Below, one piece after another: positions 1-5,669 of a stretch of DNA of 5,796 bases; positions within the stretch are counted from its first letter, which is position 1, and every line of letters begins with the position of its first letter. The stretch spans positions 1 through 5,796 of the forward strand of contig JAJTCI010000162.1 in NCBI GenBank assembly GCA_021323155.1. The letters run 5' to 3'. The translations under genes and the position numbers were made by a program. The notes under the pieces are model-generated. The model had not been told where the DNA came from, did not search any database, and saw only the letters and a list, made by a program, of their open reading frames with translations. This DNA comes from Chitinophagaceae bacterium. Lineage in GTDB: Bacteria > Bacteroidota > Bacteroidia > Chitinophagales > Chitinophagaceae.

Positions 1-53
1 TATCGCAACAAAGGGTTACTGGAAAAACTTGCTTAACCGCAAACTTCTTAGTA

Positions 54-1001
54 ATGAGCGATAAACTGCAAATGTTCGAGAACCGTTTGCTCAAAGTGTA
101 CAAGCACAAAAGCAAACTCGCCCGGCGGCAAAACATCTCCTGTTACCGGGTATACGACCATGACCTGCCGGAATTTCCTTTCGCGATAGAACTGTATGAC
201 AACAGGGTGTACCTGGCGGAATACCGTCGCCGACATGGCATGGACGAAGCTGCGCACGAGGAATGGCTGAGCAGTTGCATGGAGGTGGTGAGCCGGATAC
301 TATCCGTGCCTAAGGAACGGATATTCGACCGGCAGCGAAAGAAAATGGATCACCGGAGCGAGCAGTATGAAAAGCTGAACGTGCAGCAGGAATTCTTCAC
401 CGTGGAAGAAAATGGATTGAAATTTCTCGTCAATCTCAGCGACTACCTGGACACCGGGCTATTCCTCGACCACCGGGTGACACGGGAAATGGTACGTAAG
501 GAAAGCGCGGGTAAAAGGTTTCTGAACCTTTTCTGTTATACCGGTTCCTTCTCTGTGTATGCAGCCGCGGGTGGTGCCGCCTCTGTGACTTCCGTGGATC
601 TTTCCAAAACCTATCTCAAATGGGCGGAGGACAATATGGTGATCAACCGGTTTAAAGACAAAGAGAAATACCAGTTTGTGCACGCCGACGTTAAACAGTA
701 CCTGAAAACATTACCGCCCGGCAGCTTCGACCTGGTAGTGATGGACCCTCCCACCTTCAGCAACAGCAAGCGAATGAAGGATTTCCTGGATATACAACGG
801 GATCACGTGGAATTACTGAACGATGCACTGGCCGCTACCACCGCTGGCGGTGTTATTTATTTCAGCACCAACTTCACCAGGTTCATTCTTGATACGGAAA
901 ACATCGAGGCTGCGGAAATTAAAGACATCACGAGAGCCACTACCGCTTTCGATTTCGAGGGAAAGCTCAAAAGATGGTGTTACCGGATAACCAGGTCTTA
1001 G
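54..1001 (+). CDS. RlmK-like class I SAM-dependent 23S rRNA methyltransferase (stand-alone)
   Basis: The 315-residue product resembles, over its full length, the C-terminal RlmK half of E. coli RlmL/YcbY, which makes m7G2069 in 23S rRNA using S-adenosylmethionine. Visible landmarks are an N-terminal MFENRL start and a CYRVYDHDLPEF segment (30-41). Next come the family block DYLDTGLFLDHR (130-141), SAM motif I NLFCYTGSFSVYAAAGG (158-174), the acidic ribose-binding strand VDLS (181-184), AD (211-212) and the catalytic-region motif DPPTFSNSKR (231-240). There is no THUMP or RlmL half, so this is the single-domain form. The ATG at 54 is chosen because the next residues match the RlmK domain start; the frame stays open upstream to the window edge, so a longer protein cannot be excluded. 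Its stop overlaps the stop of the convergent gene on the other strand. Methyltransferase family assignment is firm; the exact target base is inferred from homology. Confidence 0.93.
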   Translation: MSDKLQMFENRLLKVYKHKSKLARRQNISCYRVYDHDLPEFPFAIELYDNRVYLAEYRRRHGMDEAAHEEWLSSCMEVVSRILSVPKERIFDRQRKKMDHRSEQYEKLNVQQEFFTVEENGLKFLVNLSDYLDTGLFLDHRVTREMVRKESAGKRFLNLFCYTGSFSVYAAAGGAASVTSVDLSKTYLKWAEDNMVINRFKDKEKYQFVHADVKQYLKTLPPGSFDLVVMDPPTFSNSKRMKDFLDIQRDHVELLNDALAATTAGGVIYFSTNFTRFILDTENIEAAEIKDITRATTAFDFEGKLKRWCYRITRS

Positions 1002-1366
1002 GGAAGCGCAACGGCCAGGCTATCGTTGCGCAATATATAATGCCGGGTGACCAGCCAGTCCAGGTAAAGAAACCTGATGGAATAACAGGTTGCAACAGTG
1101 TCCTTGTTGTACCACACGTGCAGGGAAAGCTCATTCGCATTGACCCGTCTTATCCAACCATCCCCTTGTGCCTCCCATTTGTCAGCCTTTGCAGGCGCGC
1201 CTACATAACTGTGCACGACATCCCGCTTGTGTCCCAGCGGCACGTTATGCCATTTATATGGAATACTTGTTTCTGCGGCCGAAGGAATGATCAATTCGAA
1301 TAAAAACAGATACACTAAAATGCCTATGAAGAGCAAGACAAGAAAATATTTAAGCAGGCGCCGCAT
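998..1366 (-). CDS. Small membrane-anchored protein of unknown function
   Basis: This 122-residue protein is not confidently recognised. It begins with basic residues (MRRLLKY) followed by one strongly hydrophobic segment at about residues 7-28. The soluble part of about 90 residues would lie on the outer face of the inner membrane. The segment with VPLGHKRDVVHSYVGAP (42-58), then a Trp-rich stretch and an LHVWYNKDTV strand (82-91), has the spacing of a BamE/SmpA-like fold (G-x-V-x-x-x-x-G-x-P, then beta strands). That comparison is only pattern-level inference. No lipobox cysteine is present. Its ATG shares one base with the stop of the upstream ABM gene (TGATG, 1368-1364), which suggests translational coupling. 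Its stop (1000-998) overlaps the convergent methyltransferase stop (999-1001). It is the last gene of the minus-strand cluster. Confidence 0.82.
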   Translation of the reverse strand: MRRLLKYFLVLLFIGILVYLFLFELIIPSAAETSIPYKWHNVPLGHKRDVVHSYVGAPAKADKWEAQGDGWIRRVNANELSLHVWYNKDTVATCYSIRFLYLDWLVTRHYILRNDSLAVALP

Positions 1367-1689
1367 CAGCCCTGCTTTTCAAAACCGTAATCCCGCTCCA
1401 CGAGGCAGATCCTTGTCTTATAAGCGCTGTACCATTGCTTAATGCCGAGTTGTTGCGCAGCAAGGTGATCCGAAACTTGTTTCCAGTTGCGGATATCTTC
1501 CATTGAGCGCCAGTAGGAAACCGTGATCCCCACTCCATCTCTCGCGGATTCGTGTCCAAGGTACCCGGGTTGTTGCGCCGCAAGGCTCGCCATCTTTTTC
1601 GCCATTTCATTATAGCCCTGGTCGTCGGGAGTTTTCAGAGAGGTAAAAATGACGGCATAATAAGGGGGCTGTGGCGTATTGGCGATCAT
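1366..1689 (-). CDS. Antibiotic biosynthesis monooxygenase (ABM) fold protein
   Basis: The 107-residue product looks like a typical single-domain ABM-family protein with a ferredoxin-like alpha+beta fold, usually a dimer. Characteristic blocks are YYAVIFTSLKT (10-20), the amphipathic helix through MAKKMASLAAQQPGYLGHES (29-48), GITVSYWRSMEDIRNWK (54-70) and the closing WYSAYKTRICLVERDYGF (86-103). The pattern 'QPGYLG-ES...GITVSYW' is common in the conserved but poorly studied branch found across many bacteria. Despite the family name, no antibiotic pathway genes lie nearby; members range from quinol and polyketide oxidation to heme degradation and stress roles, so the substrate is unknown. The ATG at 1689 gives the expected family length. 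The gene follows the upstream Cys-containing protein gene by 20 nt and shares TGATG with the downstream gene, so it is probably part of a multigene transcript. Confidence 0.9.
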   Translation of the reverse strand: MIANTPQPPYYAVIFTSLKTPDDQGYNEMAKKMASLAAQQPGYLGHESARDGVGITVSYWRSMEDIRNWKQVSDHLAAQQLGIKQWYSAYKTRICLVERDYGFEKQG

Positions 1690-1709
1690 CCCGCAAAGAT
1701 ACCAGCAAT

Positions 1710-2228
1710 CTATTTCTTTTTCTTCGTGGGTTCATCCACTGCCCAGACATTGCAAGGGCTTGGACAATTATTACACCAGCCACCGGTGATAAAGCCATCC
1801 ACTTTGGTGGCTATATCGGTATACAGTTTTTCAAACGTGATATAGTTAGCGGTCATGGTGAAATAAAAATCGCCATCATAGACATACCCATTTACGGTGG
1901 CGCCGTAATGTTCGTACCCATCAGTGGTAACGGTAATACTTAACGTGAGGTTGGGCGTTCCACCATCCACGAGCTGGTATTTTGAACTGTAGCCATTCAT
2001 TGCATTCACGATAAAGGCCGGGCGGGTGCGCTGGGCTTCGGGAAGGTCTTTCATCGTATAACTGCCTCCAAGATTGATCTTCACCATAATGGGACTATAA
2101 CTAAGCGGTTTGTGTTTGACACATGGGAGCGGTTTATATGTTTGTTTAGGCGCGGCACAGGCAAAAGCCATCGCGATAAAAGCGCCTGCCAGCAGCAGCG
2201 CAAAACACAAGGATCTAAGTCTTTTCAT
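1710..2228 (-). CDS. Secreted or lipid-anchored protein of unknown function with a Cys-rich C-terminus
   Basis: The 172-residue product has an N-terminal export signal: MKRLR, then a hydrophobic stretch at about 6-23 ending in AFAC (21-24). Cys24 could be lipidated, but Phe at -2 is unlike a standard lipobox, so cleavage by signal peptidase I is also possible. The mature part contains alternating strands (IMVKINLG at 47-54, LTLSITVTTDG at 94-104, YVYDGDFYFTM at 116-125) that recall DUF4136-type periplasmic lipoproteins, though I do not claim membership. The C-terminus has three clustered cysteines, WCNNCPSPC (151-159), and a lysine tail (169-172). The cluster could bind a metal or form disulfides. 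The gene overlaps the end of the upstream membrane-protein gene by 14 nt and precedes the ABM gene by 20 nt, consistent with co-transcription. Reality as a gene is supported by the signal peptide and tight packing. Confidence 0.82.
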   Translation of the reverse strand: MKRLRSLCFALLLAGAFIAMAFACAAPKQTYKPLPCVKHKPLSYSPIMVKINLGGSYTMKDLPEAQRTRPAFIVNAMNGYSSKYQLVDGGTPNLTLSITVTTDGYEHYGATVNGYVYDGDFYFTMTANYITFEKLYTDIATKVDGFITGGWCNNCPSPCNVWAVDEPTKKKK

Positions 2229-2709
2229 AACCGTGAAATTTCAGGATAGGAGTGAATATGATGAAGGTGGTCACGATCGCAGCATAGATTACCATATCGA
2301 ACCAATCAAAGGTCCCGGGGATAATATGGGCATACTGGGCGGCCTCAGTAAGAAACGGCAACGTCAGTACAAGAAGGCTCCCCCACGTCTCAAGGAAACC
2401 TTTCCTACGAAGGAAAAAGATGGTGGCACACAAAGCAACACACCAGGTGATGTCGGAGAAGTACCCAGCAAGAAACATCCGTACCGGTGTGGCAGGAATG
2501 AAAAGGGGTTCGCGCGTAATGGAAAAAGCCCGGAATAATGCGATATCGGGTCTTATGTAAAAGTAATTGGCGGTACCGGCGCCTAGTACAGCTATGATGA
2601 AAGCCGGAAGCTTTAATTGGTGTACCCATGGCATTGTCGCAGCCGGCTGCATGATGTGCGCAAGTTTGTATATAAACTTACGCCTGGCCACCAGCCCCTG
2701 CAATACCAT
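2215..2709 (-). CDS. Four-helix membrane protein, VanZ-like
   Basis: The 164-residue product has four predicted membrane segments at roughly residues 34-52, 83-100, 109-126 and 135-153. The third and fourth carry TEAAQYAHIIPGTFDWFDMV (121-140), whose Glu-x2-Gln followed by Asp-x2-Asp arrangement is like the VanZ-like superfamily core (E..Q.....R..D..D). This is a weak family inference; function is unknown, and VanZ-like proteins are often unrelated to glycopeptide resistance. The N-terminus is uncertain: the ATG at 2709 adds a basic leader, while in-frame ATGs at 2652 and 2634 (MPWVHQLK) begin just before the first helix and are plausible. The gene lies 59 nt after coaE and overlaps the next gene by 14 nt, suggesting it belongs to the same downstream unit. 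Confidence 0.8.
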   Translation of the reverse strand: MVLQGLVARRKFIYKLAHIMQPAATMPWVHQLKLPAFIIAVLGAGTANYFYIRPDIALFRAFSITREPLFIPATPVRMFLAGYFSDITWCVALCATIFFLRRKGFLETWGSLLVLTLPFLTEAAQYAHIIPGTFDWFDMVIYAAIVTTFIIFTPILKFHGYEKT

Positions 2710-2726
2710 ATATACGGTGATTTACC

Positions 2727-2742
2727 TACCAAGATGTTGGTA
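2727..2742 (-). other. Small perfect hairpin between coaE and the membrane-protein gene
   Basis: Six-base arms TACCAA (2727-2732) and TTGGTA (2737-2742) flank a 4-nt loop in the 59-nt gap. No T-run follows on the minus strand, so it does not look like an intrinsic terminator. It could be an RNA processing or stability element in a coaE-led transcript, or chance. Confidence 0.3.
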
Positions 2743-2768
2743 TTACGGACTGTTTTCGCCGGCCGGAT

Positions 2769-3371
2769 CTATGCGCGTTCGACGTTACCGGTTTGCAATA
2801 AGAAGTGCTCATGAATTTTCAATACCTGAGGTAACACCATCTGTTGTTCATCGTTCACGATCACGAAATCACATAGACGCATTTTGATCGCATCATCGAT
2901 CTGGCTGTTCATCCTGGATATGACTTCATCCCGCGTGAGGCTGCTACGGTCCATCACTCTTTTAATGCGGAGGTGCGTTGGCGCGTAAACACCGATCACG
3001 TATTGCAGGTTAAATGCTGAACCTGCCTCAAACATCAGGGCAGCTTCTTTGATAATATAGGGGGCTGATTGCTTTCCCGCCCAATCCAGGCCTGCCTGGA
3101 TGGCCGCAGGATGAACCAGTGCATTCAGCTTTTCCAGTTCATAGCTATCGTTAAATACTTTCCCGGCGAGGTATTTCCGGTCTAGCCGACCACCCTTATA
3201 GGCGGCGTCCCCGAACTCGCTACGGATGGCTGCTGCCAGCGACGCATCATTTTCCATGATGTTTTTCGCGGCCGCGTCAGCATCGAATACCGGTATACCC
3301 AATACTTTGAAAATTTCGGCAACCAGCGTCTTCCCGCTGCCGATCCCACCGGTTAGTCCAACCTTTAGCAT
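2769..3371 (-). CDS. coaE: Dephospho-CoA kinase
   Basis: CoaE carries out the last step of coenzyme A synthesis in the cytoplasm, phosphorylating the 3'-hydroxyl of dephospho-CoA with ATP. The 200-residue product matches the usual family length and starts directly with MLKVGLTGGIGSGKT, whose P-loop is at residues 8-15. Other family landmarks are the DAD motif (30-32) that contributes the catalytic acid, the HP pair (87-88), the EAALMFEAG block (109-117) and the lid-region arginines. It ends with the IDDAIKMRLCDFVIVND segment (158-174), equivalent to the family's AD.VI.N ending. The ATG at 3371 is the natural start. It is separated from the upstream yajC by an intrinsic terminator, so it probably has its own promoter between about 3372 and 3425; I could not identify a convincing one. 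Accessory genes follow downstream in the same orientation. Confidence 0.97.
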   Translation of the reverse strand: MLKVGLTGGIGSGKTLVAEIFKVLGIPVFDADAAAKNIMENDASLAAAIRSEFGDAAYKGGRLDRKYLAGKVFNDSYELEKLNALVHPAAIQAGLDWAGKQSAPYIIKEAALMFEAGSAFNLQYVIGVYAPTHLRIKRVMDRSSLTRDEVISRMNSQIDDAIKMRLCDFVIVNDEQQMVLPQVLKIHEHFLLQTGNVERA

Positions 3372-3424
3372 GGCTAAAAGTAAAAACAGCCGGCCGAACT
3401 ACGAAATGCGAATCGTAGGAGCAC

Positions 3425-3450
3425 AAAAAATCCCGGTTCTGAGAACCGGG
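3425..3450 (-). terminator. Rho-independent terminator of the nusB-DUF1573-yajC operon
   Basis: Read on the minus strand, CCCGGTTCT (3450-3442) and AGAACCGGG (3440-3432) are perfect 9-base arms around one base; folded, this is about seven GC-rich pairs with a 5-nt loop. One A and then six T follow (3431-3425). It lies 46 nt past the yajC stop. On the plus strand no T-run follows the stem, so it acts in one direction only. Confidence 0.9.
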
Positions 3451-3495
3451 ACCTGTTAATTATAATATCGTCGCACGAATGCGCGAACAGTATCT

Positions 3496-3828
3496 TTATA
3501 CTTTCGCTACGGTAGCTTTATTGATCGCCGCTGTCATTTCCTGGCTGATGGCCGCTTTTTCGATCTTCAGGTAACTGCCGGGACTCACCTCCAACTGTAT
3601 CGTTCCATCCTCGTTGATCTTATTGATCGTACCGTGAATGCCAGCGATGGTCACGATCTTATCTCCCTTCTGCATATTTTCGATGAACTTCTTCTGCTCT
3701 TTTGCCTTTTTAGCCTGCGGGCGGATCATAAACATCCAGAACACCAGGATGATGGCGCCCATCATCAGGAAAGATACCATCGGGTTGCCCTGTTGGCCGC
3801 CTGCGGATAATAATACTACATTGATCAT
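3496..3828 (-). CDS. yajC: Preprotein translocase subunit YajC
   Basis: YajC is a small inner-membrane protein associated with SecDF in the Sec translocase. The 110-residue product has a short periplasmic N-terminus containing a GGQQGNP stretch, one membrane helix at about 17-35, and the family hallmark MIRPQAKKAKEQKKF (34-48) just inside the membrane. A cytoplasmic beta domain follows with GDKIVTIAGIHGTI (55-68) and a GTIQLEV strand (75-81). Length is normal for the family. It begins 19 nt after the DUF1573 lipoprotein gene and is followed by an intrinsic terminator, so it is the last gene of that operon. Confidence 0.97.
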   Translation of the reverse strand: MINVVLLSAGGQQGNPMVSFLMMGAIILVFWMFMIRPQAKKAKEQKKFIENMQKGDKIVTIAGIHGTINKINEDGTIQLEVSPGSYLKIEKAAISQEMTAAINKATVAKV

Positions 3829-3847
3829 TGTATTGTGTTTTGCTTAT

Positions 3848-4303
3848 TTACTGTTTGACCGTACCAGAGAATACCAGCATGTGATTCGGATCCGGCTTTG
3901 TATTCATTATTACGGTGATTGATTTGCTGACCTCGGGCCCCTGGTTAATGCTGTTGAACACCGCCTTGATCGTCCCTTCTTTGCCCGGCATGATGGCCTC
4001 TTTTGGAAATTCCGGGGTTGTACAGCCGCAGCCGGCATTCGCGCTATGTACAAATAAAGGCTTGTCGCCGGTATTCCGGAACCGGTACACCAGGTCTACC
4101 TTGTCGCCGGCCCTGACCGAACCAATATCCCTGGCAGAGTCCAGCCACTGTACAGTGGTGTAGTTGGCGGCATCGTTATCATCCAAAGGAATGGGCTGAT
4201 CCAGCGGTTGCTTACCTTTTGAATTAGCTTTTTCTGTTGCATCGCTGCCGCACGCGGCCATCAAAAAAGCAACGCAGGCAAATAGAATAGTTGTGTACCT
4301 CAT
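3848..4303 (-). CDS. DUF1573-domain lipoprotein
   Basis: The 151-residue product is a predicted lipoprotein: MRYTTILF, a hydrophobic stretch, then the lipobox LMAAC with Cys18 as the lipidated residue. After a polar linker rich in Lys, Asp and Gln comes a DUF1573 domain of immunoglobulin-like type (about 51-150). It shows the typical IGSVRAGDKV (60-69), FRNTGDKPL (75-83), the GCGCTTPEFPK signature (91-101), an IMPG turn and a NT-x-P ending. DUF1573 proteins are very common in Bacteroidota; the molecular role is unknown. A TTG nine bases upstream (4312) extends the frame by three residues, but the ATG at 4303 gives a normal lipoprotein signal and is preferred. It lies 17 nt after nusB and 19 nt before yajC, in the conserved nusB - DUF1573 - yajC arrangement. 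Confidence 0.94.
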   Translation of the reverse strand: MRYTTILFACVAFLMAACGSDATEKANSKGKQPLDQPIPLDDNDAANYTTVQWLDSARDIGSVRAGDKVDLVYRFRNTGDKPLFVHSANAGCGCTTPEFPKEAIMPGKEGTIKAVFNSINQGPEVSKSITVIMNTKPDPNHMLVFSGTVKQ

Positions 4304-4320
4304 AAACTGCAAATGTACAT

Positions 4321-5250
4321 TTATGCTTTTTGCTTATTGAAATCGATCTTTTGAATTTTCCCCGTGGCAAGGAGTTCTTTGTGGATATTGTCCAGTACCC
4401 CATTCACGAACTGACCACTTTGCTGGGTGCTGTATTCCTTGGCGATATCGATATACTCGTTGATCGTGACTTTGGGCGGTATCGTTTCAAAATAAAGGAA
4501 TTCGCAGACACCCATGCGCATCATGATCATATCCAGCTGGGCGATCCGTTCTGCATCCCAGTTCTTCAGTTTGGGTTTAATGAGTTCCGCGACGTATTCT
4601 TTCTTTTCCCGGGCAGTTTGCAGGAGCGATTGGGCGAACTTCCATTTTTCTTCAGTGATCATTTCCCTGAGATCGAATGAAGCCGGTTTCTGCAGGTAAT
4701 TACTTACCAGTTGCACCATCATCTCCGCGTCATCATCCCAGTTGTTGAAATGTTCTTCGATATGGCTGGTAAAGGATTCCGAAGGCAACATGATGTTGGT
4801 GAAAATAAATTTCACGATGTCCCGCTCCTTTCCTTTTTCCCTTTGCTGCGCGGCGATATAAGCCTGGTATTCGGGTGTCTCCGTAAGCTCGATATACAGC
4901 TTGCGAATAAGCTCCGCATGATCGATGTTCCCCATGCGCAGGTTGGCCAGCGACGCTTTATAGGATTCACTTTCCAGGATCTTCCAGACAACTTCGTTAC
5001 CCGCCAGTTTGATGTTTACGTTCAGATCTTCCGCTGAAGGAAGGTTCTTGGAAGCCTGGCGGACAGCGTATTTCTCTGCATGCCGCGCGATCTCCGTGAT
5101 TACGTGAACGAGGTAAACAAACAGGTCTTTAGATGCGTCAATATTCTGGCGAAGGGTTTTCACAGGATCGGTCTTACCGGTATCTTCCATCGTCTCCAGC
5201 CCGTATAAAAGCTGCATCACCTTAACTCTGATATTTCTTCTGCTGATCAT
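4321..5250 (-). CDS. nusB: Transcription antitermination factor NusB, long Bacteroidota form
   Basis: NusB binds boxA RNA with NusE (S10) and supports antitermination of rRNA transcription. The 309-residue protein is over twice the length of E. coli NusB (about 139 residues), which is usual for Bacteroidota. The N-terminus MISRRNIRVKVMQLLYGLE (1-19) is the canonical helix 1 with the RNA-contacting basic residues. The C-terminal NusB core is clear: KNWDAERIAQLDMIMMRMG (229-247), the TIPPKVTINEYIDIAKEYST block (256-275) and FVNGVLDNIHKEL (281-293). Between them lies a family-specific charged helical insertion of roughly 150 residues. The frame can be read back to a GTG at 5355, but the extra 35 residues do not look like NusB, so the ATG at 5250 is chosen. 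It is the first gene of an operon with the DUF1573 gene and yajC. Confidence 0.96.
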   Translation of the reverse strand: MISRRNIRVKVMQLLYGLETMEDTGKTDPVKTLRQNIDASKDLFVYLVHVITEIARHAEKYAVRQASKNLPSAEDLNVNIKLAGNEVVWKILESESYKASLANLRMGNIDHAELIRKLYIELTETPEYQAYIAAQQREKGKERDIVKFIFTNIMLPSESFTSHIEEHFNNWDDDAEMMVQLVSNYLQKPASFDLREMITEEKWKFAQSLLQTAREKKEYVAELIKPKLKNWDAERIAQLDMIMMRMGVCEFLYFETIPPKVTINEYIDIAKEYSTQQSGQFVNGVLDNIHKELLATGKIQKIDFNKQKA

Positions 5251-5275
5251 GTGTCTAAAGAACTTTAAAGGGCAG

Positions 5276-5283
5276 CGAAGATA
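5276..5283 (-). promoter_or_regulatory. Possible nusB promoter -7 element
   Basis: The minus strand reads TATCTTCG here, one mismatch from the Bacteroidota -7 consensus TAnnTTTG, placed 25 nt before the nusB ATG, so it would give a very short leader. I found no matching TTG at the expected distance upstream, so this is only a candidate. Confidence 0.28.
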
Positions 5284-5483
5284 GGCGATTGAAATTATTC
5301 TGCTGCCGCCTTTGGGATTTCCATGAGATGCCAGCTGTACAATGGATAACAGCACAAAGAGATCGGGGCGTCTTTTAGGAAAGGGGCCCGACGGCCGACC
5401 AAATGGCCGGCACTGGTGAAAACGCTGGGGGTGCGGAACTTCTATTGAGCACCAAAGGGACTGTAGCGACCGTCATATTGCAA

Positions 5484-5523
5484 TTTTGACACCTGCCATA
5501 TGGGAAAATTAGCGCACCTTTGC
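5484..5523 (+). promoter_or_regulatory. Possible groES promoter
   Basis: TTTTGACA at 5484-5491 contains both a TTTG (-33 of Bacteroidota promoters) and an exact TTGACA hexamer. CACCTTTGC at 5515-5523 resembles the -7 element TAnnTTTG, with the first T replaced. The 26-nt distance between TTTG and the -7 candidate is longer than the usual 19-21, so the pairing is weak. Use of this site would give a leader of about 140 nt containing the inverted repeat downstream. Confidence 0.28.
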
Positions 5524-5586
5524 CGCCATTTCTGACAGGGATCAGGCGGTTTCCCGGCTGGACTTCAAGCAAAACTGAAAATTTGG

Positions 5587-5615
5587 CAAGTTCTGGCCCG
5601 GTGGCAGAGAACTTG
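5587..5615. promoter_or_regulatory. 8-bp inverted repeat upstream of groES, candidate operator or leader hairpin
   Basis: CAAGTTCT (5587-5594) and AGAACTTG (5608-5615) are perfect inverted arms around a 13-base GC-rich spacer, ending 54 nt before the groES start. The sequence is unlike CIRCE (TTAGCACTC-N9-GAGTGCTAA). It could be a dimeric repressor site or an RNA stem in the groES leader. Function is inferred from symmetry and position only. Confidence 0.4.
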
Positions 5616-5669
5616 ATAAACCGAACCTGTCAAACCTTTATTAATCAACTAACAATAAAAACCAAACGT

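Larger units (their letters stand above)
5251..5669. other. 419-bp intergenic region between divergent nusB and groES
   Basis: No convincing gene is seen here on either strand. The nusB-proximal part (5251-5340) must carry the nusB operon promoter. The middle (about 5365-5430) is GC-rich, with short GGCCG repeats that could form a weak CGGCC/GGCCG hairpin (5392-5396 with 5405-5409) but no T-run. The groES-proximal part (5480-5640) carries a TTGACA, several TGNCA pentamers and a perfect 8-bp inverted repeat, treated separately. The final 30 bases before groES are A-rich and lack a Shine-Dalgarno motif, as is usual for Bacteroidota. Confidence 0.75.

Noticed and set aside
1..36. Possible end of an upstream plus-strand gene (frame 1 reads YRNKGLLEKLA then TAA)
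   Set aside because: Only eleven codons are visible, and frame 2 (stop at 62-64) and frame 3 are also open here, so the reading frame of any upstream gene cannot be decided.
1366..1689. ABM-family gene as a sign of an antibiotic biosynthesis cluster
   Set aside because: No polyketide, peptide synthetase or tailoring genes are nearby; this fold is widespread in housekeeping and stress contexts.
2110..2538. 142-codon plus-strand open frame
   Set aside because: Lies antisense across two well-supported minus-strand genes and its translation is highly charged with no domain or signal; a shadow frame.
2215..2709. VanZ-like protein as a glycopeptide-resistance gene
   Set aside because: No vanA-type ligase or vanS/vanR genes are present, and the similarity is limited to a general membrane-core pattern.
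2727..2742. Hairpin as a terminator for coaE
   Set aside because: Only six pairs with no T-run after it on the minus strand; kept only as a low-confidence structural element.
5392..5409. GGCCG repeats as a terminator or recombination site
   Set aside because: Five-base arms with an 8-base loop in GC-rich DNA, no T-run on either strand and no other sign of an attachment site.
5375..5572. 65-codon minus-strand open frame between nusB and groES
   Set aside because: Low-complexity, Pro- and Val-rich translation with no recognisable domain, overlapping the likely groES control region; looks like a chance frame in GC-rich DNA.
5480..5669. CIRCE heat-shock operator upstream of groES
   Set aside because: No TTAGCACTC or GAGTGCTAA half-site is present in the groES upstream region.
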